A stretch of DNA of 64,000 nt from Novosphingobium album (ex Hu et al. 2023). Lineage in GTDB: Bacteria; Pseudomonadota; Alphaproteobacteria; Sphingomonadales; Sphingomonadaceae. A program made the position numbers and the translations under genes. The notes beneath the pieces are model-generated. The model ran no database searches. It saw nothing but the letters and a program-made list of their open reading frames with translations, and was not told where the DNA came from. Shown here one piece after another: positions 52,545 to 61,354 of the stretch. The first letter of the stretch is position 1. Each line of letters starts with the position of its first letter. The stretch is taken from the NCBI RefSeq assembly GCF_022832385.1, contig NZ_JALHLE010000001.1, forward strand, positions 1-64,000. Reading direction: 5' to 3'.

Positions 52545-53387
52545 ATGCGGATCGACTTCACCAAGATGCATGGACTCGGCAACGACTTCGTCGTGCTCGA
52601 CGCGCGCAATCCGGCGCTGGCGCAAGCCCTGCCTGCCATGGATGCCGCCTTTGCCGCCGCGCTGGCCGACCGTCACACCGGCATCGGCTGCGATCAGCTG
52701 ATCCTGCTGGAACCGTCCCGGGCTGGCGATTTCCGCATGCGCATCTTCAATGCGGACGGCAGCGAAGTGGAAGCCTGCGGCAATGCCACCCGCGCGGTGG
52801 GGCTGCTCCACGGTGCGCCTGCGCGAATCGAAACGCTGGGCGGGCTGCTTTGCGCCACTCCGACCAATGCCGGCATATCCGTCGAGATGGGCCAGCCCCG
52901 GTTCGACTGGGACGCGATCCCGCTCGCCTATGCGATGGACACGCACACCATGCCGCTGGCCTGGGAGGACCTGACCAACCCGATCGCGGTCAATGTTGGC
53001 AATCCCCACGCGATCTTCTTCGTGGCCGATCCCTATGCGGTCGACATGGCCCGCCTTGGCCCACTGATCGAGACCGATCCGGTCTTTCCCGAACGCGTCA
53101 ATGTGAACGTCGCCGCCATCACCGCGCGCGATGCTATCACTCTGCGGGTATGGGAACGCGGCGCCGGGCTGACCCGCGCCTGCGGCACCGGTGCCTGCGC
53201 CACGGCTGTCGGCGCAATGAAGCGTGGGCTGGTCGAACGCGCGGTGACGGTTTCGCTTCCCGGCGGCGAACTTGCCATCGAATGGCGCGAGGATGGCGAG
53301 ATCGTCATGACCGGGCCGGCCACCGAAAGCTTTCGCGGCAGCTTCGATCCTGTCGATTACGGCATTCCTGCCGGGAGCCCGGATTGA
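52545..53387 (+). CDS. dapF: Diaminopimelate epimerase
   Basis: 280 residues from the ATG at 52545. Both catalytic cysteines are present: Cys78 (EACGNATR) and Cys213 (RACGTGACAT). It converts LL- to meso-diaminopimelate for lysine and peptidoglycan. The stop overlaps a TTG start of the next gene (TTGA). Confidence 0.96.
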   Translation: MRIDFTKMHGLGNDFVVLDARNPALAQALPAMDAAFAAALADRHTGIGCDQLILLEPSRAGDFRMRIFNADGSEVEACGNATRAVGLLHGAPARIETLGGLLCATPTNAGISVEMGQPRFDWDAIPLAYAMDTHTMPLAWEDLTNPIAVNVGNPHAIFFVADPYAVDMARLGPLIETDPVFPERVNVNVAAITARDAITLRVWERGAGLTRACGTGACATAVGAMKRGLVERAVTVSLPGGELAIEWREDGEIVMTGPATESFRGSFDPVDYGIPAGSPD

Positions 53388-54562
53388 CCGTCGAAGTTCA
53401 TTCGCTGGGTTGCCGCCTCAATCTGTCCGAGAGTGAGGATCTGCGCGCCCTGCTGGGCGCAGCTGATGACCTTGTCATCATCAATTCCTGCGCTGTCACC
53501 AGCGAAGCGGTGCGCCAGACCCGCCAGACCATCCGCCGCGCCCGCAAGGCCCGGCCCGATGCTCGCCTGATCGTCACCGGCTGCGCCGCCGAAGTCGAGC
53601 GCGGCATGCTCGGCGCCATGCCCGAAGTCGATGGGCTCGTGCCCAATACCGCCAAGCTCGATCCGCGATCGTGGAACGTGCCTGCTATCGGCGCGCCGCG
53701 CGAACGGCGGGCCTATACGCGCGGTTTCGTGCAAGTGCAGAACGGCTGCGACCATGCCTGCACCTTCTGCGTGATCCCGCAAGGGCGTGGCCCCAGCCGC
53801 TCGCGCAGCCTGCCCGATGTCTTGCAGGACGTTGCCGTTCATCTCGACGCGGGCGCGAACGAGATCGTGCTGACCGGCGTCGATCTCACCTCCTGGGGTA
53901 GCGACCTTCCCGGCAGCCCGGGACTGGGTATTTTGTGCGAGGCTATCCTGGCGCGCTTCCCGTCCCTGCCCCGTCTGCGCCTTTCCTCGATCGATGGCGC
54001 CGAAGTGGACGGAACGCTGTTTGACCTGCTTGCCGGTGAAACCCGCGTGATGCCGCATGTCCACCTGTCACTGCAGCACGGACACAACCTGATCCTAAAG
54101 CGCATGAAACGCCGTCACACCCGCGCCGATGCCATATCGCTCGTTGAACGGTTGCGTGCGCGCAGGCCGAACATCGCCATCGGAGCCGATCTGATGCCCG
54201 GCTTTCCGACCGAAGACGAAGGGGCTCACGCCGCGAACCTCTCGATCATCGAAGAGCTGGAAATCGTGCATGGCCACGTTTTCCCGTTCTCGCCCCGTCC
54301 CGGTACGCCCGCCGCACGCATGCCACAGGTCGATCCTGCCTTGATCAAGGCCCGCGCAGCCGAACTGCGGGAAAAGGCCGCCAGCGTGCGGGCCCGCTGG
54401 CTTGCCGCGCAACAGGACAAGCCGCTATGGGTGCTTGCCGAAAAGGGTGGAACCGGCCATGCGGAAAACTTCGCGCCGGTACGTTTGCCCCAGGGCACTA
54501 GGCCCGGTGCACTGATCCGCGTTACGCCCACCAGGGTAGTCGAAGGAATACTGGAAGCATGA
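53384..54562 (+). CDS. mtaB: tRNA t6A37 methylthiotransferase MtaB-like radical SAM enzyme
   Basis: 392 residues from the TTG at 53384, chosen because it overlaps the dapF stop and GGGAG lies 7 nt upstream; no ATG fits the conserved N-terminus. UPF0004 cysteines Cys10, Cys36 and Cys67 bind the auxiliary cluster. Radical SAM CDHACTFC gives Cys122, Cys126, Cys129. It adds methylthio to t6A37 of tRNA. Its stop overlaps ftsY (ATGA). Confidence 0.92.
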   Translation: MTVEVHSLGCRLNLSESEDLRALLGAADDLVIINSCAVTSEAVRQTRQTIRRARKARPDARLIVTGCAAEVERGMLGAMPEVDGLVPNTAKLDPRSWNVPAIGAPRERRAYTRGFVQVQNGCDHACTFCVIPQGRGPSRSRSLPDVLQDVAVHLDAGANEIVLTGVDLTSWGSDLPGSPGLGILCEAILARFPSLPRLRLSSIDGAEVDGTLFDLLAGETRVMPHVHLSLQHGHNLILKRMKRRHTRADAISLVERLRARRPNIAIGADLMPGFPTEDEGAHAANLSIIEELEIVHGHVFPFSPRPGTPAARMPQVDPALIKARAAELREKAASVRARWLAAQQDKPLWVLAEKGGTGHAENFAPVRLPQGTRPGALIRVTPTRVVEGILEA

Positions 54563-55509
54563 GTGACGAAGGTGCGGCAACCGGCGCGGCGACCGACGCC
54601 TGGTCGGATCGCCTCTTCGGAGGCTTTCGCAAGACGTCGGAACGCCTGACCGGCAATCTCGCCGGTATCGTTGGCAAGACCCGCCTCGATGACGCACAGC
54701 TCGACGATATCGAGGACGCGCTGATCATGTCTGACCTCGGCCCCCGCGCCGCGGCTCGCATCCGTGAGCGCCTCGCCGAGGAACGATTCGAGCGCGATGC
54801 GGACGAGCGCGCGATCATGGAAGTGGTCGCCCGCGAGATCGCCGAAATCCTGCGCCCGGTCGCCAAGCCGCTCGACGTGGTCGCCTTCCCGCGTCCCCAG
54901 GTAATCCTCGTGATCGGCGTCAACGGCTCGGGCAAGACCACAACGATCGCCAAGCTGGCGCACTTGTTCCAGGAGCAGGACTATTCGGTGATGCTGGCGG
55001 CAGGTGACACCTTCCGCGCCGCAGCGATCGGTCAGCTCGCGGTATGGGCTGATCGGCTGGGCATTCCCATCGTCAAGGGCCCCGAGGGTGGCGATCCTGC
55101 CTCGGTGGTGTTCGACGCTGTGAAGGCCGCGACCGATCAGGGCATCGACGCGCTGATCGTCGATACGGCGGGACGCCTGCAGAACAAACGCGAGCTGATG
55201 GACGAGCTGGCCAAGATCCGCCGCGTACTCGGCCGCCTCAATCCCGAGGCACCGCACGACGTGGTGCTGGTGCTTGATGCCACCAACGGGCAGAACGCCC
55301 TGTCCCAGATCGAGATCTTCAAGGAAGTGGCAGGCGTGTCCGGCCTGATCATGACCAAGCTGGATGGCACCGCGCGCGGCGGCGTGCTCGTTGCCGCGGC
55401 CGAACAGTACGGCCTGCCCATCCATGCCATCGGCGTCGGCGAGAAGATCGACGACCTGCGGCCCTTCAACCCGGACCTTCTGGCCCGCGTCATTGCGGGA
55501 ATTGCGTGA
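54559..55509 (+). CDS. ftsY: Signal recognition particle receptor FtsY
   Basis: 316 residues. NG domain with P-loop GVNGSGKTTTIAKLA, AAGDTFRAAA, VDTAGRLQNK and TKLDGTARGG. The acidic A domain is short. It docks ribosome-SRP complexes at the inner membrane. Overlaps mtaB (ATGA) and yciB (TGATG). Confidence 0.97.
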   Translation: MSDEGAATGAATDAWSDRLFGGFRKTSERLTGNLAGIVGKTRLDDAQLDDIEDALIMSDLGPRAAARIRERLAEERFERDADERAIMEVVAREIAEILRPVAKPLDVVAFPRPQVILVIGVNGSGKTTTIAKLAHLFQEQDYSVMLAAGDTFRAAAIGQLAVWADRLGIPIVKGPEGGDPASVVFDAVKAATDQGIDALIVDTAGRLQNKRELMDELAKIRRVLGRLNPEAPHDVVLVLDATNGQNALSQIEIFKEVAGVSGLIMTKLDGTARGGVLVAAAEQYGLPIHAIGVGEKIDDLRPFNPDLLARVIAGIA

Positions 55510-56156
55510 TGAACCAGACCAATACCGAAAAACCCAAAAGTTCCTGGATCAACCTGGTGGTCGATTTCGGCCCTCTGCTGGTCTTCTTCCTGGCCTACAA
55601 GCACTATGCCCCGACCGGTGATGGCGATTCGCTGGGAACCGTAGCCGCGGTCATCAAGGGCACCATCGCCTTCATGGTGGCAACGGTCGTTGCGCTCGGA
55701 GTGTCCAAGTGGCGACTGGGCCATATCTCGCCAATGCTGTGGCTGACGACTGTGCTGATCATCGGATTCGGCATGCTGACTGTAGTGTTCCACAACGATT
55801 TCTGGATCCGCATCAAGCCTACTGCAGTCTACCTGATGTTCGCCGGAGTGCTGTTCTTCGGCCTTTGGCGCGGCAAGCCGATGCTGAAATACCTCCTCCA
55901 GTCCGCTTTTGAAGGGCTCAACGAGGAAGGCTGGATGAAGCTCTCGCGCAACTGGGCGTGGTTCTTCCTGCTGCTCGCCGTTCTCAACACCGTGCTGGTC
56001 TATACCGTAAGCTTCGAGACCTGGCTGCAGGCCAAGCTCTGGGGCTTCACGGTGCTCTCGTTCGTCTTCACCTTCTCGCAGCTGCCGATGGTGCTGAAGC
56101 ACGGCATGGGCGAGGCGGCGAAGGAAGAAGTGATCGAGAACCCGCCGCACGACTGA
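55509..56156 (+). CDS. yciB: Inner-membrane septation protein YciB/IspZ
   Basis: 215 residues from the ATG at 55509. LVVDFGPLLVFFLAYKHY at the N-terminus and NWAWFFLLLAVLNTVLVYTVSFETWLQAKLWG late are family hallmarks, with about five membrane segments. It influences cell division and envelope synthesis. Last of the dapF-mtaB-ftsY-yciB run. Confidence 0.95.
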   Translation: MNQTNTEKPKSSWINLVVDFGPLLVFFLAYKHYAPTGDGDSLGTVAAVIKGTIAFMVATVVALGVSKWRLGHISPMLWLTTVLIIGFGMLTVVFHNDFWIRIKPTAVYLMFAGVLFFGLWRGKPMLKYLLQSAFEGLNEEGWMKLSRNWAWFFLLLAVLNTVLVYTVSFETWLQAKLWGFTVLSFVFTFSQLPMVLKHGMGEAAKEEVIENPPHD

Positions 56157-56183
56157 CGGCGCGCTTCACCGCCACGGCGCTAG

Positions 56184-57005
56184 TCAGGCCTCCAACCGTC
56201 CCCGGAAATCGAGCATAGCCCGCACCATCACGTCCGCTGCGACGTCCATGCCGACAGGCGTTTCAACGTCAAGATCCACCAGAATGGCATCAGGACGCAG
56301 CCTTGCCGCTTCGCGCGTATTCCTGTCGAGCATTTCACCGGCGTTGGTCATCAAGAGCATTGGTTGCGTGACAGCCTGCAGGGCAGGCACCAGATCGTGG
56401 CGCAGGGCGGCATTGTGGCCATGCCACCAGAGCGGCCCGGCCATGAGCGCCGCGAGCACCATGCGCTGGGCAGTTACTGGCGAGAAATAGCCCTCAAGAC
56501 GGCGGAAGTGATCTGACAGGTTCGTGCCGCCCGGGACCGGACGGTGCACGGCACCCGCCATCTCGTTCGGGACGATCGCATTCCAGAGCTGGTCCCGTTC
56601 CTCCTCGGTCAGCACTGGCACGCCGTAAAGCATCAGGCTGCGTATCCGGGCTGCATGACGCACGGCGGCCTCCACCCCGATCTGAACACCGGTGTGATAG
56701 CCTCCGATGTCCGCCTGAGAGACGCCGGCATGATCCAATACGGCCGGAACCGCGTCGATGTAGTCAGCTAGCGCCGGTTCCGCAGGAAACGGATCAGACA
56801 TTCCCATGCCGGGGTTGTCCATCGCCAGGACCCTTACCCCCGCCGCCTGCAACAGTGGGACATGCGCGAACCAGTCGTTCGAACTGCCGGGCGACTGGTG
56901 CAGGAGCAGCAACGGAATGCCGTCTCCACCACCGTCGTAATAGTGGATCTGGCCGTGCGCCCAAGTCGCATAGGCCCGGCGGAGAGAGGGTGAAGTAGGA
57001 TGCAT
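56184..57005 (-). CDS. Alpha/beta-fold hydrolase with His in the nucleophile elbow
   Basis: 273 residues from the ATG at 57005. PLLLLHQSPGSSNDWFAHVPLL is the oxyanion region and VLAMDNPGMGMSDPF the usual next strand. The elbow reads GYHTG (102-106), placing His104 where hydrolases have Ser, Cys or Asp. Such GxHTG members exist elsewhere, so the change may be functional rather than decay. A half of the ACTTTG palindrome, CAATGCAAAGC, lies at 57035-57045 just upstream. Activity unknown. Confidence 0.8.
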   Translation of the reverse strand: MHPTSPSLRRAYATWAHGQIHYYDGGGDGIPLLLLHQSPGSSNDWFAHVPLLQAAGVRVLAMDNPGMGMSDPFPAEPALADYIDAVPAVLDHAGVSQADIGGYHTGVQIGVEAAVRHAARIRSLMLYGVPVLTEEERDQLWNAIVPNEMAGAVHRPVPGGTNLSDHFRRLEGYFSPVTAQRMVLAALMAGPLWWHGHNAALRHDLVPALQAVTQPMLLMTNAGEMLDRNTREAARLRPDAILVDLDVETPVGMDVAADVMVRAMLDFRGRLEA

Positions 57006-57195
57006 GCCCTTGCCTGGATGAACTCTCGCCCTCACAATGCAAAGCTAATGCGCCCACTGTCCGACAAGCGGAAATCGCAATGGTCGATCGCTGCCTGCCT
57101 GCCTTTCCAGATGTTCAAATTGGCGGCTTGTTCCAACCTCTGGCGTTGTCGCCGGCACAAATCGAGTGTCACGATCATCTCGAAACAGGTCAGAG

Positions 57196-57590
57196 GTGAC
57201 TGTCATTCACGATATCATTGAACTGGCGGAGGACTGGCTGAACCACATGCCCCAAGGCGACTTCGCGGTGAAGTCGCTCCTGACTTTGTGCTGCGCCTGC
57301 CGTTCATGCCACCGGGATTACCCAATGAGTTCGCCGGCAAGGAAGCGGCGCAATCTGCCCTGAACGCCTCGGCTGCCGGGCGAGCCCCGCTGGTGTTTCA
57401 CGACAAGGTGATCCTGCGCACGGAAGACCCGGAACTGATCGTGGTGACAGCGCGGGCGGAAACCACAATGGCGGACGGCACGCCCTACCGGAACAGCTAC
57501 GTGATCTTTGTGCGTATCCGCGACGGCGTGGTGATCGAACACACGGAGTATCTCAACCCACTGGCCGTGATGGCCGCAACCGGGCTCTGA
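57196..57590 (+). pseudogene. SnoaL/NTF2-like gene with apparent frameshift
   Basis: Starts with GTG at 57196 (MTVIHDIIELAEDWLNHMPQGDF, typical SnoaL N-terminus). At about 57275-57290 the family-like sequence moves to another frame (DFVLRLPFMPPGLPNEFAGKEAAQSALNAS onward) and runs to a stop at 57590, including DGTPYRNSYVIFVRIRDGVVIEHTEYLNPL, a strong SnoaL ending. The two parts together have about 130 residues, the usual length. One base change in length near 57278 would restore it, so it is a pseudogene or a sequencing error. Confidence 0.7.
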
Positions 57591-57609
57591 CAGCCACCGA
57601 AGGCCTCCG

Positions 57610-59574
57610 TCAGATCTCCAGCTGGCTGCCCAGCTCCACCACGCGATTTGTCGGCAGACGGAAGAATTCCATCGCACTTGCCGCATTGCGCATCATCCAC
57701 GCGAACAACTTTTCGCGCCAGATCGCCATGCCGGGCTTCTCTGACGGTAGCAGGGTCTGGCGCGAGAGGAAGAAGCTGGTCTTCATCATCTCGAACGGTC
57801 CGCCGCACATCGGGGCGTGCGCCAGGGCATGGGGCACATCGGTTTCTTCCATGAAGCCATAGCGCAGCGTCATGCGGTAGAAGCCCTGCCCCAGTTCGAT
57901 CACTTCATAGCGGTCGGTCGGCTCGACATAGGGCACATCCTGCACTTCGATCGTCAGCACCACCACACGCTCATGCAGCACCTTGTTGTGCTTGATGTTG
58001 TGCAACAGCGCAGAAGGCACCCCGATGTTGCTTGAGGCCATGAAGATCGCCGTCCCCGGCACCCGCGCGGCGCTGCCATGCGCGCTCTTGGCGAACACGT
58101 TGAGCGGCAGAGCGGCCTCGGTCATGCGGTCCCGCATGAGCTTGCGCCCCTTGTTCCATGTCGTCAGCAGCGTGAAGGCTACGCCGCCGATCAGTAGCGG
58201 GAACCAGCCGCCGTCGGGAATCTTGGTGGCGTTGGCAGCGAAATACGTACCGTCGACGACAAAGGCCGCGACGATGACCGGGATCGCCAGCCACAGCTTC
58301 CAGCGCCACAGCACGATCAGCAACACCGCCATCAAACACGTGTCAATGAGCATCGCGCCGGTGACCGCAATACCATAGGCCGAGGCGAGGTTCGACGAGT
58401 TCTGGAACACGAAGACCAGCGTGATCACGCCCGTCATCAACGCCCAGTTGACGAAGGGAATGTAGATCTGCCCGACCTCATGCTCGCTGGTGTGGCGGGT
58501 CGACAGACGCGGGATGAAGCCCAGTTGCATCGCCTGATGCGTGATCGAGAAGGCGCCGGAAATCACCGCCTGGCTGGCAATGAACGTCGCGCAGGTCGCC
58601 AGGATCACCAGCGGAAGGCGCCAGTGGTCGGGTGCGAGGTTGAAGAACGGATTCTCCATCGCCTCGGCCGCAGACGCATCGTCCAGGCCGAGGATCATCG
58701 CGGCCTGGCCGAAATAGTTGATCAGCAGGCACGGCATCACGAAACCGAACCACGAAAGCCGCATCGGACCGCGTCCGAAGTGCCCCATGTCCGAATAGAG
58801 CGCCTCCGCGCCGGTGACGGCCAGCACGACCGACCCGAGCGCGAGGAAGCCCAGCACCTTGTCTGTCATGAAGAACTGGATCGCATACCAGGGGTTCAAC
58901 GCCACCAGCACATGCGGCAACTGCACCAGGTGGTAGACGCCAAGCAGGGCCAGCGTCGAGAAATAGAGCACCATGACCGGCGCGAAGAGCGCGCCGACCT
59001 TGGCGGTACCGCTCTTCTGCAGCAGAAACAGGCCAATCAGCAGGATCAGCGCGATCGGCAGCACGAAGGGCTGCAGGTTCGACTGGACGACGGTGAGACC
59101 TTCCACCGCCGAAAGCACCGAAACCGCGGGGGTAATCATCGAGTCGCCATAGAACAGGGCAGTCGCGAAGACACCCAGCATGACGATCAGGCCACCGTAA
59201 CTGGATTTCTTGATCGATCCCGAGATCAGGGCAACCAAGGCGAGGCTGCCGCCCTGCCCCTTGTTGTCCGCACGCATCAGCACGCTGACGTACTGGATCG
59301 AAACGACCATCGTCATCGACCAGAAGATCAGGCTGACAACGCCGAGGATGTGCAGTTCGTCGATGGCCAGCGGATGCGGGCCGACGAATGTTTCGCGGAA
59401 CGCATAGATCGGGCTGGTACCGATGTCGCCAAAGACGACGCCAACTGCACCCAATGCCAGTTTGGCGACATTGCCCGAGCCATGCCCATGGCCACCGTGT
59501 GCCGGAGTAGCCGCAGCTGTCGCAGGATCGATCAGCGACGGCCCCGCAGGCCTATCCGATGTTGCATCACTCAT
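57610..59574 (-). CDS. kup: Potassium transporter Kup
   Basis: 654 residues. [24 protein letters not shown] near residue 40 is the family start; 12 membrane segments follow and a C-terminal cytoplasmic domain of about 180 residues. It takes up K+ with protons at low affinity. Monocistronic, directly downstream of the ccm operon with 130 nt between. Confidence 0.96.
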   Translation of the reverse strand: MSDATSDRPAGPSLIDPATAAATPAHGGHGHGSGNVAKLALGAVGVVFGDIGTSPIYAFRETFVGPHPLAIDELHILGVVSLIFWSMTMVVSIQYVSVLMRADNKGQGGSLALVALISGSIKKSSYGGLIVMLGVFATALFYGDSMITPAVSVLSAVEGLTVVQSNLQPFVLPIALILLIGLFLLQKSGTAKVGALFAPVMVLYFSTLALLGVYHLVQLPHVLVALNPWYAIQFFMTDKVLGFLALGSVVLAVTGAEALYSDMGHFGRGPMRLSWFGFVMPCLLINYFGQAAMILGLDDASAAEAMENPFFNLAPDHWRLPLVILATCATFIASQAVISGAFSITHQAMQLGFIPRLSTRHTSEHEVGQIYIPFVNWALMTGVITLVFVFQNSSNLASAYGIAVTGAMLIDTCLMAVLLIVLWRWKLWLAIPVIVAAFVVDGTYFAANATKIPDGGWFPLLIGGVAFTLLTTWNKGRKLMRDRMTEAALPLNVFAKSAHGSAARVPGTAIFMASSNIGVPSALLHNIKHNKVLHERVVVLTIEVQDVPYVEPTDRYEVIELGQGFYRMTLRYGFMEETDVPHALAHAPMCGGPFEMMKTSFFLSRQTLLPSEKPGMAIWREKLFAWMMRNAASAMEFFRLPTNRVVELGSQLEI

Positions 59575-59706
59575 TCGTGCGCCCCGTCATGGACTCGCAA
59601 TGCACCCCCTGAGGGTGCGGCAAGGGAGTGGCCGTTAGCAGTATGCGAAGAACCAAGCAACGATAGTAAGCGCGGGTCCTGACACCCGGTTCATGATTGG
59701 GACAAC

Positions 59707-60369
59707 TCAGGGCTGTTGCGGCACGGACCGGGGTCCGCCCCCCGCCTGACCGTTCATCATGGTGTCGAGTTTCTGCAACTGCAGCGCCAGCGGCGCCCGC
59801 CAGGGCGCATCCTGCGGCGCACGGGCCAGCAGGTCCGTCCAGAGCGCCTGCGCATCGGCAACCCGGCCGTTCTGCAGCAGGGCGAGCCCCAGAAAGAACG
59901 GCGGCCCCGGTTCGTCAGGAGCGGTCCTGGCGGCCTTGCGGTAGGCATAGAGCGAGGCAGGCGTCAGCACGCCGTCCGAATGGGCCATCAGGGCATTGGC
60001 CATGGCCAGCCAGGCTTCGGAATTGTTCGGGTGGGCTTCCACCTCACCGCGCAGGATCTGGGCAGCATCGGCATAATGGCCGTTACGGGCAAGCCCGTCG
60101 GCGAACACGACCCACTTGTTGTTGGGCGGGATCCCCTTGTTCGTGACTTTCAGCCGCGCCTCGACAAGTGCGGCGGCATCACCCGAAACCGGCTCGGAGG
60201 CCTCTTTCGGTGCGCTGGCCTGTCCCGGGGTTCCCTGCAGAACATAACCGGCAACACCAAGCAGCAGGGCGGCAGCGACGGCTTCCCAGGTGCCCCGCGG
60301 CGCCTTGAGCACGAACACAATCAGCCCGAAGGCCAGCAATGCCAGGCTGGCCACGAAAACCCAGATCAT
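59707..60369 (-). CDS. ccmI: Cytochrome c biogenesis protein CcmI (TPR)
   Basis: 220 residues. Two membrane segments (about 3-22 and 29-44), then a periplasmic TPR region (LARNGHYADAAQILRGEVEAHPNNSEAWLAMANALMAH). CcmI chaperones apocytochrome c to the heme-ligation complex. It is shorter than the classical protein and lacks a long loop between the helices. It overlaps ccmH (ATGA) and is last in the operon. Confidence 0.88.
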   Translation of the reverse strand: MIWVFVASLALLAFGLIVFVLKAPRGTWEAVAAALLLGVAGYVLQGTPGQASAPKEASEPVSGDAAALVEARLKVTNKGIPPNNKWVVFADGLARNGHYADAAQILRGEVEAHPNNSEAWLAMANALMAHSDGVLTPASLYAYRKAARTAPDEPGPPFFLGLALLQNGRVADAQALWTDLLARAPQDAPWRAPLALQLQKLDTMMNGQAGGGPRSVPQQP

Positions 60370-60803
60370 GCGCCCCCTCCCTGTTCCGGATTTCCACCGA
60401 ATCGCCGGCGCAACAACAGAAAGGCCAGCAACAGCAGAGCAACAGGAACGGCGAACAGCGGCCAGGTCAGGCCGGTAATGCGCGGTGCGTAGCTGACATA
60501 GTCGCCATAGCGCTCGATCAGCCAGCTGCGGATCGCTTCGGGATCCTCGCCAGCTTCGATTCGTTCGCGCACGAGACTGCGCATCGAACCGGCGATCGGC
60601 GCGTCCGAATCAGCGATCGACTGGCCCTGGCACTGCAGGCAGCGCAGCGATTCCATCAGCGCCTGTGCCTTTTCCTCCTTCGCCGGATCGTCGAGCTGGC
60701 GGTAGGCGTAAGGCGCGGTGGATTGCTCCTCCTGCGCCAGCAGCGGCGCAGCGGCAGCCACACCAAGAACCATCAGGAAAGCAGCCAGCAGCCGGGCCAT
60801 CAC
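60366..60803 (-). CDS. ccmH: Cytochrome c maturation thiol reductase CcmH
   Basis: 145 residues. Signal or anchor at the N-terminus, the LRCLQCQGQSIADSDA motif with the CxxC pair, and a C-terminal membrane segment (PLFAVPVALLLLAFLLL). It reduces or holds apocytochrome c for heme attachment. Overlaps both neighbours. Confidence 0.95.
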   Translation of the reverse strand: MMARLLAAFLMVLGVAAAAPLLAQEEQSTAPYAYRQLDDPAKEEKAQALMESLRCLQCQGQSIADSDAPIAGSMRSLVRERIEAGEDPEAIRSWLIERYGDYVSYAPRITGLTWPLFAVPVALLLLAFLLLRRRFGGNPEQGGGA

Positions 60804-61354
60804 TCGGACGCCTCCTGCAACTTGTTCATGATCAGCCCCAGCTGTTCAGGGCGGATCTCGCCAATATGCTGATAGACGATCTTGCCCTTGCCATCGATCA
60901 CGTAGGTTTCGGGCACGCCGGACGAGCCCAGCGCGAGCTGCACCTGCCCGTCGTCGTCGGCACCGATTCGCTGATAAGGATCGCCATTTTCCTCAAGGAA
61001 TCCCTGCAAGGCTTCGGTCGTATCGCGCACCGAGATCCCCTCGATGGGAACGCCAGCCTTCGCCAGCGCCTCAAGCTGCGGCGCCTCGACCCGGCAAGGC
61101 ACGCACCAGCTGGCGAAGATGTTCACGAGATGCGGCTTGCCGTTCGTGAGCAACTTGCTGTCCAGCCCCGGACGGCCCGGCAAGGCGGGTGGCAGGCTGA
61201 ACTGCGGCATCGGCTTGCCAACCAGCTGGCTGGCGACATTCCGGTCAGCCGGACGGAACAGCCCGAACATCACCAGCACCACGAAGCCCAGGAACAGCAC
61301 CAGCGGCAGCCAGATCACCCAGCGCCGTGGCTTTGCGGCGTTTGTCTCCGTCAT
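60800..61354 (-). CDS. ccmG: Thiol:disulfide interchange protein CcmG/DsbE
   Basis: 184 residues from the ATG at 61354. Membrane anchor (about 12-31), thioredoxin fold with WCVPC (Cys84, Cys87) and GVPETYVID. It keeps the apocytochrome CxxCH reduced in the periplasm. ATGA overlap with ccmF. Confidence 0.95.
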   Translation of the reverse strand: MTETNAAKPRRWVIWLPLVLFLGFVVLVMFGLFRPADRNVASQLVGKPMPQFSLPPALPGRPGLDSKLLTNGKPHLVNIFASWCVPCRVEAPQLEALAKAGVPIEGISVRDTTEALQGFLEENGDPYQRIGADDDGQVQLALGSSGVPETYVIDGKGKIVYQHIGEIRPEQLGLIMNKLQEASE

